Assembly: GCA_902584815.1 (NCBI GenBank)
Contig: CACIBF010000002.1
Location: 1 to 64,000 of the forward strand
Length of the DNA: 64,000 nt
Direction of reading: 5' to 3'
Source: an uncultured Pelagibacteraceae bacterium
Lineage (GTDB): Bacteria; Pseudomonadota; Alphaproteobacteria; Pelagibacterales; AG-422-B15
Made by a program: the position numbers and the translations under genes. Positions 37,531 through 46,215 of the stretch are shown here, one piece after another. The notes under the pieces were generated by a model. The model ran no database searches, had not been told where the DNA came from, and saw only the letters and a list, made by a program, of their open reading frames with translations. Each line of letters opens with the position of its first letter. Position 1 is the stretch's first letter.

Positions 37531-38436
37531 ATGAAAAGTGTATCTTTATCTGGATTTCAGAACTATAAAGTCTTAGATACTGATAAAGAATGGGTACTTT
37601 ATCATAATTGTTTTTCATTATGCTCGAGAAAAGTAAGAGTTTGTTTAAAAGAACTTGATATTGCTGCTGAGTTAAAACATATAGATATAATTGAGACCAA
37701 CGATTGTGAAAACTTAGAGAAGAAGTTTTTAAAAATTAATCCTAAAGCTACTGTCCCTGTATTGCTTCATCATGGAAACCCAATTTATGAGTCGCACGAA
37801 CAAATAGCTTTTCTTGAAAAATATAATCCAATATTGAGTAAAAGTGAGATTGTAGATTATTGGGTCAAAAGAGGCTCATTAGTAGGTGAGCCTAACGAAA
37901 ATCAGGATCAATTTGCAGGAAATTGTGTCTCAATTTTTACAGTGCCGCTATTTGTTTCAATGCTAAAAAATATATCTATTTATAAATTCATAAAATATTT
38001 TATAAAACATCCAGTTCGATTTAGAGCTTTTAACTTTCTAATGTTTAAACTACTTAGCTATGGTGTTTTTAAAAAAGGCACACCTTTATTTAAAATTACT
38101 AAGTCTGCAGTTAAAAACTTAAATATTCATTTCGATGATCTAAATGATCATTTAAATGAAAAAAAATGGATCGATGGTGATAAATTTAGTTTAGCTGATA
38201 TAACCTGGATGGTATTATTTCACCGACTAGAAGAGTCACAGCTTACTAATTATTTCTTGAATGGAAGAAAAAATTTAATTAGTTATTTTAATAGATTGAA
38301 AGTTAGAGAAAGTTATAAATCAGAGCTTCTAGATTATGAAGAAAAGGCAATTAAGGTAGGAAAAGATGAGTTAATTATCGCTATTGAGAGTAATCAAACT
38401 TTAAACAAATACTATAGTTTCATTAAAATATTATAA
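37531..38436 (+). CDS. Glutathione S-transferase family protein (long)
   Basis: The 301-residue protein has an N-terminal thioredoxin-like GST domain (residues about 20-95: VLYHNCFSLCSRKVRVCLKELDI, LKINPKATVPVLLHHGNPIYESHEQIAFLEK) with the cis-proline region and the Glu-Ser glutathione contact. The helical C domain ends with SLADITWMVLFHRLEE. At 301 residues it is longer than typical 200-220. Related enzymes isomerise ring-fission products or remove halides. It is in an operon with the CMD gene. Confidence 0.85.
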   Translation: MKSVSLSGFQNYKVLDTDKEWVLYHNCFSLCSRKVRVCLKELDIAAELKHIDIIETNDCENLEKKFLKINPKATVPVLLHHGNPIYESHEQIAFLEKYNPILSKSEIVDYWVKRGSLVGEPNENQDQFAGNCVSIFTVPLFVSMLKNISIYKFIKYFIKHPVRFRAFNFLMFKLLSYGVFKKGTPLFKITKSAVKNLNIHFDDLNDHLNEKKWIDGDKFSLADITWMVLFHRLEESQLTNYFLNGRKNLISYFNRLKVRESYKSELLDYEEKAIKVGKDELIIAIESNQTLNKYYSFIKIL

Positions 38437-40035
38437 ATCTATTTTTTCTTTTAAACTTTTTAAGACTTTGGAAATTACCATCTCAAGATTATCGTTTTCC
38501 CCATATTTTATTAAGTCATATACATATTTGTCGGGCCTTACAATTACACCATTGCAATCATATCTCTCACAGTACGTCTTCATATCGTCATGAGTTTCTT
38601 GACAGGATATATAATTATCAAAATTTGATTCACTATTATTTTCAGTAAAATTAATAATTTTAAAATTATGTTTCTTAAGTAAAGATAAATTTGCTTCTGA
38701 AATTTTTAAATTATTTTTGAAATCATTAAGAATTAAACCAAAATTTTTTCCCAGTAACTCATCACTTGTTTTAATATTGCCATTTGAAAATACAGCTTTA
38801 ATTATATTAAAATAATATCTCTCAATAGTTGCATTTTTAATTTTTTTTGCTTTATGGATACCATTTCCAAGGCGAGTCCCTACCATTGCAGGAAAAAGAT
38901 TAGCTGATGATCTAAAAATATTTTGTAATCTTAAAGTGGCATTTCTTAAAAAAGCTTTAAAATGACTTTTTGCATTAATTATGTTTCCCATGGTGATTGC
39001 TGCTCGAGTAATTTTGTCAACATGTGGTTTTCTCTCACTTTCATATGTCTCTAAGATATTTTCTGAATAAATTCCCTTTAGGACTCCATTGATTTTCCAT
39101 AATAAATTTTCAGCATCTCTACAACCAGAGTTCATTCCTTGTCCCATGAAGGGCGGCATTTGATGAGCGGCATCTCCTAGAAGAAAAATATTTCCAGTTT
39201 TCCATTTTTCAGCAGAAGCAGCATGAAAAGAATAAACAGCCTTTCTCATGAATGTAACTTTTTTTCCTCCAATCCAATAATCTAGGTATTTTGAAAAAAC
39301 TTCTTCTTTTTGAATCTCCTCAATCGTATCTCCAGGCATAAAGGCGATCTCAAATCGAAAAATATTATCAACTCCTTGAATAATAGTTATTGGCCTAGAA
39401 GGATTACAATATTGAATTGCATCTACATCTTTAAAACATTCAAAAGTTTCATTAGTATAACCATCAACTACCATCCAAGTTTCATCTGCTTCTAGACTAT
39501 TTAAAGGAATATTTGAGAGTTTCCTTGTTTTACTATTTGCTCCATCACATGCCAAAAGATATTTACAAGTAAAGTCTTCTTCTTGACCATTATTGCAATT
39601 TTTTATTTTACAGTGAATAATGCCTTCAACTTCTCTAAGATCTATTAATTCATAGCCTTTCTTAATTGTATTTGTTTGATATTTCTCAGCATTTTTTCTT
39701 AGCGCTTCATCATACTGAGGTTGGTGCATAAAAAGCATTTCATGCTGATAATTATATATTTTAAAGTCCTCTAATAAGACCTTCATAATAGACCGCTTCT
39801 TAGCATCTAAATTATCAAGAGCTCTAATTCTTCTTGTCTTAACATTTGTCTCAAAATTACAATATGATATTGCTCTTTTGCATTCTAAGTCCCAGGTTAT
39901 TGCTCTGGGAAGAGGAAACATTTCATCATCTTTTTCAATTATTAGAGATTTTATTCTATAATATCCAAGAAGATTGGCACATGTTTCTCCAACAGGGCCG
40001 TAACCAATAACAATTACATCATAGTCAGGCTGCAT
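38431..40035 (-). CDS. FAD-dependent aromatic-ring monooxygenase (MhpA-like)
   Basis: The 534-residue flavoprotein belongs to the class A flavin monooxygenases. It has VIVIGYGPVGETCANLLG at the N terminus, the CDGANSKTRKL FAD/NADPH motif near residue 163, and GDAAHQMPPFMGQGMNSGCRDAENLLWKI near residue 285. It most resembles 3-(3-hydroxyphenyl)propionate hydroxylase MhpA and phenol hydroxylases, which add an ortho hydroxyl before ring cleavage. The last 100 residues are a diverged thioredoxin-like tail. It follows the FAH-family gene by eight bases in a tetR-led operon. Confidence 0.87.
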   Translation of the reverse strand: MQPDYDVIVIGYGPVGETCANLLGYYRIKSLIIEKDDEMFPLPRAITWDLECKRAISYCNFETNVKTRRIRALDNLDAKKRSIMKVLLEDFKIYNYQHEMLFMHQPQYDEALRKNAEKYQTNTIKKGYELIDLREVEGIIHCKIKNCNNGQEEDFTCKYLLACDGANSKTRKLSNIPLNSLEADETWMVVDGYTNETFECFKDVDAIQYCNPSRPITIIQGVDNIFRFEIAFMPGDTIEEIQKEEVFSKYLDYWIGGKKVTFMRKAVYSFHAASAEKWKTGNIFLLGDAAHQMPPFMGQGMNSGCRDAENLLWKINGVLKGIYSENILETYESERKPHVDKITRAAITMGNIINAKSHFKAFLRNATLRLQNIFRSSANLFPAMVGTRLGNGIHKAKKIKNATIERYYFNIIKAVFSNGNIKTSDELLGKNFGLILNDFKNNLKISEANLSLLKKHNFKIINFTENNSESNFDNYISCQETHDDMKTYCERYDCNGVIVRPDKYVYDLIKYGENDNLEMVISKVLKSLKEKIDL

Positions 40036-40043
40036 GAATATTT

Positions 40044-40937
40044 TTAATAAAGAACCGTATCGTCAGGCTCGTCAATAACTTTATTATTAATGACTCCTAA
40101 TTTTTCAATTTCAATTTTAACTTCGTCACCTGATTTTAGCCAATTTCTTGTCATTACAGCAGAGCCCGCAGGAGTTCCTGTTGGGATTAAATCTCCAGGT
40201 TCAAGAGTGAATGCTGTTGTCAAATATTCCACAAGGGTAAAACAGTCAAAAATTAAATCATCTGTTCTCGCTGACTGCCTGAGTTCACCGTTCACGTGAG
40301 TTTCAAGTTTTAGTTTATGAGGATCACCAACTTCATCACTTGTAACTAGATAAGGTCCGAATGGACAGTGTGTATCCCATGATTTACCCATTGTCATAGT
40401 CATAGGAGGCCCCCTCATCTGCCAATCTCTAATTGTTGCATCATTAACAACTGTGTAGCCATAAATTACATCTTTTGCCTTATCATAAGGAACATGACGA
40501 CATTTTTTACCAATAACGAATCCTAATTCACCTTCATAATCTAAAAATTCCGATGCTTTTGGTCTATGTATTTCATCATAAGGACCAATCACAGATGTAT
40601 TCTGCTTATTAAAGATATTGGGATACTTTTCTTGAGCTTGACCAATAGTTTTAGCTGCAGTTTCTTTTACTTCATCACGATGCTCTTTATAATTTAGTCC
40701 CACAGCTAGTATTTTATTTGGTTTAGGTATAGGAGCCATTAATTTTACATCACTAAGGGATAGCTTATTTTCACCTTTTTCAATTAAAGAGGTTGCTCTT
40801 TCTAAACCTTCATTTCCAAGTTCAATGAATTCAATCATATTTTGAGGAAGATCTGATGATGAAAAATCTACAATTTCATCTCCAATGGCAGCGCCGATTT
40901 TTTGTTCTGATTGATATAAAAATGTGACTAATTTCAT
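40044..40937 (-). CDS. Fumarylacetoacetate hydrolase (FAH) family protein
   Basis: The 297-residue protein has the FAH fold and metal site: LAVGLNYKEHRDEV near residue 78, FLDYEGELGFVIGKKC near 128, a GYTVVNDATIRDWQ region and the C-terminal GDLIPTGTPAGSA. Members hydrolyse C-C bonds in acylpyruvates or hydrate dienoates after aromatic ring cleavage. A clear Shine-Dalgarno site (AAAGGAACG) precedes the ATG. It lies between tetR and the MhpA-like gene, supporting a meta-cleavage-type role by inference. Confidence 0.9.
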   Translation of the reverse strand: MKLVTFLYQSEQKIGAAIGDEIVDFSSSDLPQNMIEFIELGNEGLERATSLIEKGENKLSLSDVKLMAPIPKPNKILAVGLNYKEHRDEVKETAAKTIGQAQEKYPNIFNKQNTSVIGPYDEIHRPKASEFLDYEGELGFVIGKKCRHVPYDKAKDVIYGYTVVNDATIRDWQMRGPPMTMTMGKSWDTHCPFGPYLVTSDEVGDPHKLKLETHVNGELRQSARTDDLIFDCFTLVEYLTTAFTLEPGDLIPTGTPAGSAVMTRNWLKSGDEVKIEIEKLGVINNKVIDEPDDTVLY

Positions 40938-40948
40938 AACACGTTCCT

Positions 40949-41533
40949 TTATTTTTTATAATTTAATACCCTTAAAATTGTATTGATTGTTTTATCTGTA
41001 ATTTGTTTATTGATGCCATTTTCTAATTGATGGCTTATCGAGTGTAGAACAATAATCATTATTTGTTCTACTAAGAAATCATCATATTTAACTAGAAAAG
41101 ATTTATCTCGTATTCCACTTTTAATATCCTTAATAAGAAACTTACTAATATCTTTCTCAAGTCTTACAGAGAAATCAGCAGCTTCGAGAAAAATTAAGCC
41201 CCATTCTGGAACCTGGACTGAACGTTTAATAAACTGCTTGGTAGAGTTAATCAGTTTTTGGGCAGGTTTTTTTGTTTTTACCTCATCCTCTTCAATGACT
41301 TTTACTAATTCTATTGCAATTAAATTAGCAACATCTTCAAAAATACTTTTTCTATCTTTATAGTGATTATAAAAAGTACCATTCGCAATACCTGCGTTCT
41401 TAGCCATTTCTTGAATGGAAGATTTCTGAAAACCTTTTTTAGCAATAATATTAATTGCGCTGTCAATTATAGCAGCTCGAGTTCGATCTTTTTTTGATTG
41501 CAAAGATGCCTTTGATTGGAAATAATCATTCAT
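40949..41533 (-). CDS. TetR-family transcriptional regulator
   Basis: The ATG at 41533 (MNDYFQSKASLQ) gives 194 residues. The frame is open to a TTG at 41572, but that lies inside the palindrome at 41558-41571, so the shorter form is preferred. The N-terminal helix-turn-helix is clear: RTRAAIIDSAINIIAKKGFQKSSIQEMAKNAGIANGTFYNHYKDRKSIF. The C-terminal ligand domain is diverged. It heads the operon with the FAH and MhpA-like genes and probably represses itself, the divergent SDR operon and the CMD operon through the two identical operators. Confidence 0.92.
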   Translation of the reverse strand: MNDYFQSKASLQSKKDRTRAAIIDSAINIIAKKGFQKSSIQEMAKNAGIANGTFYNHYKDRKSIFEDVANLIAIELVKVIEEDEVKTKKPAQKLINSTKQFIKRSVQVPEWGLIFLEAADFSVRLEKDISKFLIKDIKSGIRDKSFLVKYDDFLVEQIMIIVLHSISHQLENGINKQITDKTINTILRVLNYKK

Positions 41534-41557
41534 ATTTTTATATACTATATATAAAAA

Positions 41558-41571
41558 TGAGAGTAGTCTCA
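41558..41571. promoter_or_regulatory. Palindromic operator candidate 2 (TGAGAGTAGTCTCA)
   Basis: A 14-bp palindrome in the 48-base gap between tetR and the divergent SDR gene. It ends ten bases before the SDR ATG, exactly the spacing of the copy at 37120-37133. AT-rich flanks before and after also match. Autoregulation of tetR together with control of the divergent operon is the usual arrangement for this family. Confidence 0.75.
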
Positions 41572-41581
41572 ATTATTATTT

Positions 41582-42391
41582 ATGAATTATTTTGATAAAA
41601 AAATTATTTGGATTACTGGAGCATCTTCTGGTATTGGACGTGAATTAGCAATTCAGTTATCAAATTGCGATTGCACTCTTATTCTCACAGCGAGAAGAAA
41701 AGAACAACTGGAAGATACTAAGCTAAAATGTGGAAATGCTAACGTTCAAGTATATCCTTTTGATCTCTCAAAAATTGACGAGATTGATGATTTTTCATTA
41801 AGAGTACAGAAAGAAGTTGGAGCTATTGATATTTTGATTAACAATGCAGGTATATCAGCTTGATCTGGAGTAGAAGAAACAAATTTCAAAGTCTATCAAG
41901 ATGTAATGACACTTGATTTTTATTCTATTGTGAAATTAACGAAGAGTATCTTGCCATCGATGATTTCTAGGAAAAGTGGACAGATTGTATCTGTCTCAAG
42001 CTTACTGGGTAAGTTTGCAATTAAAAAAAGATCAGTCTATGCTTCAGCAAAGCATGCCCTGCAAGGCTTTATGGACGCTCTTAGAGCAGAAGTTTACGAA
42101 CATAATATAAAAGTTAATACTGTTGCTCCAGGATATGTAGAGACAGAAGTAGGAATTAAGGCTCTAACAGGTGATGGGTCTGAATATGGAGCTAATGACC
42201 GTGGCCATGATACAAAAGGAATGAAAGCTGATACAGCTGCCAACATCATTATCAAAGCAATTGCAAAAAATAAAAGAGAACATTACGTCATTCCTTTACT
42301 TAGTTTCTCAAGATTTGCTCTTTATTTAGCAAGATTTGCACCTGGTCTAGCTGCACGAATTGCCAGAAATTATAATGAAGATGAAAAATAA
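41582..42391 (+). pseudogene. Short-chain dehydrogenase/reductase interrupted by an in-frame TGA
   Basis: Read through the TGA at 41861-41863, the frame encodes a full-length 269-residue SDR. It has WITGASSGIGREL (cofactor glycine motif), NNAG near residue 88, Ser in VSVSSLLGK, and the catalytic YASAKHA. The stop falls just after the NNAGISA segment, before SGVEETNFK, with no frameshift. Many SDRs have Arg at this point, so a CGA-to-TGA change is the simplest cause. Otherwise the gene looks undecayed. A base error in the assembly, a recent nonsense mutation or, least likely, recoding remain possible. TGA is a normal stop in several neighbours. Confidence 0.82.
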
Positions 42392-42396
42392 AGATT

Positions 42397-42912
42397 ATGG
42401 AACTTTATGATGAAAATTTAATTCTTAGAATTGTATATTCTTTAATTTCTATTTTGTTAGTTGTTGGGATGTCGTTTGCTGATTTTAATAAAACCCATGC
42501 TACTCATCCTGACTGGCCAGGTCATGCTAGGTTTCATGTAGTTTGGCAAGTTTTAAGCTATTATCCAATCTCAATAATGAACCTTTTTATACTTTGGATA
42601 AGTATCCCTGATTTTTATTATCCATATCAACTATACTTTTGGTTATTTTGGTATTTTACTTTTTTAGGTACTTTTATTTTTACAGCTACACTTATGCCTA
42701 TATATGGCGGAACTCTGTCTGATAGAGGAGGGCGAAAGCCATTTTTATACACTTTTGGAGAGAGATTAAGTATTAAACCTGGAAAGCAAAAACATTTACC
42801 ATTTAAAATTAATGGACAGATTAAAACTTATCGTTTTGATGAGAATGCTCACAACATGATAGCACCAACTTTAATAATAATTATTAGTACATTTGTATTT
42901 TTAGAAACATGA
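42397..42912 (+). CDS. Unrecognised four-helix membrane protein
   Basis: The 171-residue protein has about four transmembrane helices (near residues 8-27, 50-68, 74-98 and 150-168). Between the first two is a conserved-looking polar segment, DFNKTHATHPDWPGHARFHVVWQ, with three histidines, which could bind a metal or cofactor. I do not recognise the family with confidence. It follows the SDR by five bases and overlaps the sulfatase start (ATGA), so it is part of the TetR-controlled operon. Confidence 0.8.
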   Translation: MELYDENLILRIVYSLISILLVVGMSFADFNKTHATHPDWPGHARFHVVWQVLSYYPISIMNLFILWISIPDFYYPYQLYFWLFWYFTFLGTFIFTATLMPIYGGTLSDRGGRKPFLYTFGERLSIKPGKQKHLPFKINGQIKTYRFDENAHNMIAPTLIIIISTFVFLET

Positions 42913-44618
42913 GAAAAAAAATTACAAGAAGATCTTTTCTTAAAAAGGCTGCAGTTACAGCTGCTCTAGGTGGAATGAGTACTATTTTGTTAACCCAGAA
43001 AGCTCCCGCAAATATTTCAAATAATAAGAAGCCAAATATATTATTTATACTTAATGACCAGGAGCGGGCATGGCCTTATATTTCATCACATATAGATTTG
43101 CCTGCTAGAAGATATTTAGAGAGTATTTCTACTTATTTTAATCGCTCTTATACATCTACCCCTCTTTGTTCGCCTTCTCGAAGCTCAATATACACAGGTC
43201 AACACGTTCAATACACAGGAGTTTGGGACAATACGGTTGCCCCATGGGTACCCGGACTTCATGATGGTATTAATACTATAGGTCACCTCTTAAGAAATAA
43301 TGATTATCTAACAAGCTATTTTGGAAAATGGCATCTGACAAACATTACAGAAAATCAAGTAAATGAGAATTCTTTAGGTTTTGATGGAATGCGAAAGATG
43401 TTTGATAAACATGGATTTACAATATCAAATCAAGAAGGTGAAAAAGATTTAGGTCAGGGTGGTTTTATACATGATGGACCGACTGCAAAAAACGCGGCAA
43501 ACTTTATTTACGATAACAAAAAATCTTCATCGCCTTGGGCTTCATTCATAAATTTTGTAAACCCACATGATATAATGTTCTTTAGAGCAGATGAAACAAT
43601 AAAAGGAACAGGATTTATTGGAGATCATCAAAAATTTCAACCTTCAGATCCATTATATGATATGGAGCATCAAATTGTGTTTCCAAAAAATTTTGGTTAT
43701 ATGTCAGAAGTAGAGAACTCTTGGGATCCAAATGAAATTATAAATATAGTTTATGGGGAGATACCGTTCAGCAGACTAGATCTCTGGAAACGATTTATTA
43801 ATTATTATTATAATTGTCTTAGAGATGTAGATAGACATATTAATACAGTAATTGAGTCTCTTAAAGCAACTGATCAATTGGATAATACAATTATATTTAT
43901 GATATCAGACCATGGAGAACTATTAGGACAGCATGGAACCAGAGGCAAAATTGCATTTTGGGAAGAGTCAGTAAGAGTTCCTACATTAGTTTATCATCCT
44001 GATCTTGGAAAAAGTAATAAGTGTGAGTCAATAATTTCAAATATTGATTTTGTCCCTACAATTTTAGAGTTTGCTGGACTAAGTAATTCTCAAATTGCTA
44101 ATGACTATCCTGAGCTCAAAGGAAATAGTTTTGCTTCATTTGTTGAAAATGTAAATGGCCAGAATAAAAGAGATGAAGAAGGACATCTTATTCAAGGAGT
44201 TCAAATAATACCGTCTGTTTTTGATATTAATGAGAAGGTAAGACAGATGGGATTAGCTGAAGGCTATTATGAAAAATTAAAAGCACTCGCAACAAAGGGG
44301 TCATTTTTACCTGATTTCTCATTACCGTATAATTATAAAGCTATTGTCGATCAAAGGTACAAGTTTGTAAGAAGTTTTTCGCCTAGAGCTAATAATAATC
44401 CTCAAAATCTAAAAGAATTATTTGAAAAAAATGAATTTATTCAACTCTTTGATTTAAAAAATGACCCTTACGAAATGCAAGATCTTGCAAATGACAGAGC
44501 TAATGATGATTTATTGTTGAAAATGAATAATAAGTTAAATTATTTGGTTGATAAAGAAATTGGCCTTGAAAACCATGTTATACATTTGCCTGGACCTGAC
44601 TGGTTTTGGACGATGTAA
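42909..44618 (+). CDS. Tat-exported sulfatase
   Basis: The 569-residue protein starts with a twin-arginine signal (TRRSFLKKA, residues 6-14, then a hydrophobic stretch), so it is exported folded. PNILFILNDQERAW supplies metal-binding residues. The sulfatase signature CSPSRSS places the catalytic Cys87, which must be converted to formylglycine. GKWHLT near residue 142 and ISDHGELLGQHG near 330 complete the active site. It removes sulfate esters from an organic substrate in the periplasm. Choline sulfatase and aryl sulfatases are both possible; the neighbouring aromatic genes favour an aryl or sterol-like sulfate, which is inference. Confidence 0.93.
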   Translation: MRKKITRRSFLKKAAVTAALGGMSTILLTQKAPANISNNKKPNILFILNDQERAWPYISSHIDLPARRYLESISTYFNRSYTSTPLCSPSRSSIYTGQHVQYTGVWDNTVAPWVPGLHDGINTIGHLLRNNDYLTSYFGKWHLTNITENQVNENSLGFDGMRKMFDKHGFTISNQEGEKDLGQGGFIHDGPTAKNAANFIYDNKKSSSPWASFINFVNPHDIMFFRADETIKGTGFIGDHQKFQPSDPLYDMEHQIVFPKNFGYMSEVENSWDPNEIINIVYGEIPFSRLDLWKRFINYYYNCLRDVDRHINTVIESLKATDQLDNTIIFMISDHGELLGQHGTRGKIAFWEESVRVPTLVYHPDLGKSNKCESIISNIDFVPTILEFAGLSNSQIANDYPELKGNSFASFVENVNGQNKRDEEGHLIQGVQIIPSVFDINEKVRQMGLAEGYYEKLKALATKGSFLPDFSLPYNYKAIVDQRYKFVRSFSPRANNNPQNLKELFEKNEFIQLFDLKNDPYEMQDLANDRANDDLLLKMNNKLNYLVDKEIGLENHVIHLPGPDWFWTM

Positions 44619-44631
44619 ATAGGAGATAGAG

Positions 44632-45327
44632 ATGGCAGATAAAGAAAATATACTTAATTTAGATTTATATAAAAAGTTTAAGTCTAAAGATGCTCCCGAT
44701 ACATTTCATCATGTATCTTTTAAAACAATGAATTATGATCGCATGGTAGATTTCTACGAAAAACTATTTGGCTGTAAGCCAATGTATAAAAGTAAAGAAA
44801 TTACTTTTATGACATTTGACGAAGAGCATCATCGAATAGCGATAGCAAATACAGAACCTGTTTTTGATAATTTAGGTCTTCTTCCAAGGATTATTATGAA
44901 ATTTAAAAATTGGATTAATCGTGCAGTTCCTAATCTTGTAGGCCTTGATCATATTTCGTATCGATTGAACCCAATAGATCAATGGTTCGATTTTTATTTT
45001 AGAGCAAAAAAACAAGGATTAGAACCTTACTGGACAATAAATCATGGTTGGATCAGTGGTATTTATTACAGAGATCCTGATGGCAACTTAGTGGAAATTT
45101 TCTATGAACATTGGAGGAATGATCAGGAGTTTACAGAGGAAGTTGCAAAAAAAGGTTTTCCAGAAGAGCCTGTTGGAACAAATATGGACATTGAGGTCTT
45201 ATACCAAATGTTTAAAGATGGCGTATCTTATGAAGAACTAGTTAAGAAAGGTAATACTGTTCCGGAAGGTAAGAAACCTATTTCGGGAATTGAGGCCGCC
45301 ATGAATATGAGAAAAAAATTTAAATAA
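44632..45327 (+). CDS. VOC-family (extradiol dioxygenase-like) protein
   Basis: The 231-residue protein has two VOC beta-alpha-beta modules with the expected metal ligands: H27 (FHHVSFKT), H107 (GLDHISYRL) and E155 (GNLVEIFYEH). This 2-His-1-Glu set matches iron extradiol dioxygenases such as BphC, which cleave catechols, but glyoxalase-like roles use the same site. The C-terminal 70 residues form an extra charged tail. The gene has a clear AGGAGA site and lies 13 bases after the sulfatase. Confidence 0.85.
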   Translation: MADKENILNLDLYKKFKSKDAPDTFHHVSFKTMNYDRMVDFYEKLFGCKPMYKSKEITFMTFDEEHHRIAIANTEPVFDNLGLLPRIIMKFKNWINRAVPNLVGLDHISYRLNPIDQWFDFYFRAKKQGLEPYWTINHGWISGIYYRDPDGNLVEIFYEHWRNDQEFTEEVAKKGFPEEPVGTNMDIEVLYQMFKDGVSYEELVKKGNTVPEGKKPISGIEAAMNMRKKFK

Positions 45328-45330
45328 CTT

Positions 45331-46110
45331 ATGTATAATTATCTTTTGTGGTGTTTAAAGATAGGAATTGTTACAAATTTATTTCTCTTCTTTAAAACTC
45401 TAAATGAGCCTTTTTCTTCAGTTGATGTTTACTTATTAGCTCCTGCACAATTACTATTTTTAATATCAGCCTACCGCTGTCTTTTTCCAAATAATTATTC
45501 TAGGAAAATTGTACTCCATGATACTTTTTTTTCATCAATATTTTTGACACGGTTCTTAGTTACTTTTGTTGAGATTGCATACATTTATCAATTTAGTTAT
45601 GTCCTTAGATTGATTAATGACAATCAATTTTTAATAGTTGATTTATTGTCTTGGACAATGGTTTTGCAAGTTAGTATTTCACAATTTTTCGTCTGGTCAG
45701 CGATTTTATTTAATGAAGAAAATTTATATTTCTATGAAGAATTAGGATGGTTTGTTATTTTCTCTATAAATACTATTCTTAGTATATTCTTATATTTTTT
45801 TGCTGAAATTCATAGTACACAGGTTGTTCTACTTATCATCAGTACTATTTTTGGTTTTTTATATTTACCTTGGCAAGTAATTCATATCCGAATGATTAAA
45901 AGAAGAGTAAGACAAATGAGTCAATCTGAGGGAAGCCTGCCTGCATTTAAAAAAGAAATTTTCTTCAAAGGACTAAGAAAGTCTCTTTACGAGAGAATAA
46001 AGGTCACTGATTATGATTCATGGGGTGGATGGGTAGGCATGACTTGGATGTATAATTATTGGATTATATTAATTCCTGGATGGATGTTTTATATTGTTTA
46101 TATATTTTAA
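45331..46110 (+). CDS. Unrecognised polytopic membrane protein
   Basis: The 259-residue protein has about seven hydrophobic helices and a short basic cytoplasmic loop (HIRMIKRRVRQMSQ, near residue 187). It ends WVGMTWMYNYWIILIPGWMFYIVYIF. No transporter signature that I recognise is present. It begins three bases after the VOC gene and closes the TetR-controlled operon. A role in moving the substrate or product of this pathway is possible but unsupported by motifs. Confidence 0.75.
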   Translation: MYNYLLWCLKIGIVTNLFLFFKTLNEPFSSVDVYLLAPAQLLFLISAYRCLFPNNYSRKIVLHDTFFSSIFLTRFLVTFVEIAYIYQFSYVLRLINDNQFLIVDLLSWTMVLQVSISQFFVWSAILFNEENLYFYEELGWFVIFSINTILSIFLYFFAEIHSTQVVLLIISTIFGFLYLPWQVIHIRMIKRRVRQMSQSEGSLPAFKKEIFFKGLRKSLYERIKVTDYDSWGGWVGMTWMYNYWIILIPGWMFYIVYIF

Positions 46111-46112
46111 AT

Positions 46113-46215
46113 ATAAAAATTATAGTTCTATGCCAAAGTCTACATTGTTGACACTATGAGTTTCAATAAAAATTATAGTTCTAAGCCAAAGTCTACATTG
46201 TTGACACTATGAGTT
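46113..46215. repeat. Tandem duplication of the nadC 3' end
   Basis: A 50-base unit at 46113-46162 is repeated at 46166-46215 with a period of 53 bases and one substitution (T at 46131, A at 46184). The right-hand copy is the end of nadC, including its stop. The left-hand copy lies beyond the stop and would encode the same tail with Leu changed to Ile. This looks like a small tandem duplication in which only one copy remains coding. Confidence 0.9.

Noticed and set aside
41582-42391. UGA recoding (Trp or selenocysteine) in the SDR gene
   Set aside because: TGA ends several neighbouring genes normally (for example tolA, tilS, the deacetylase and the gamma-carbonic anhydrase gene), no selenoprotein machinery is visible, and SDRs do not use selenocysteine.
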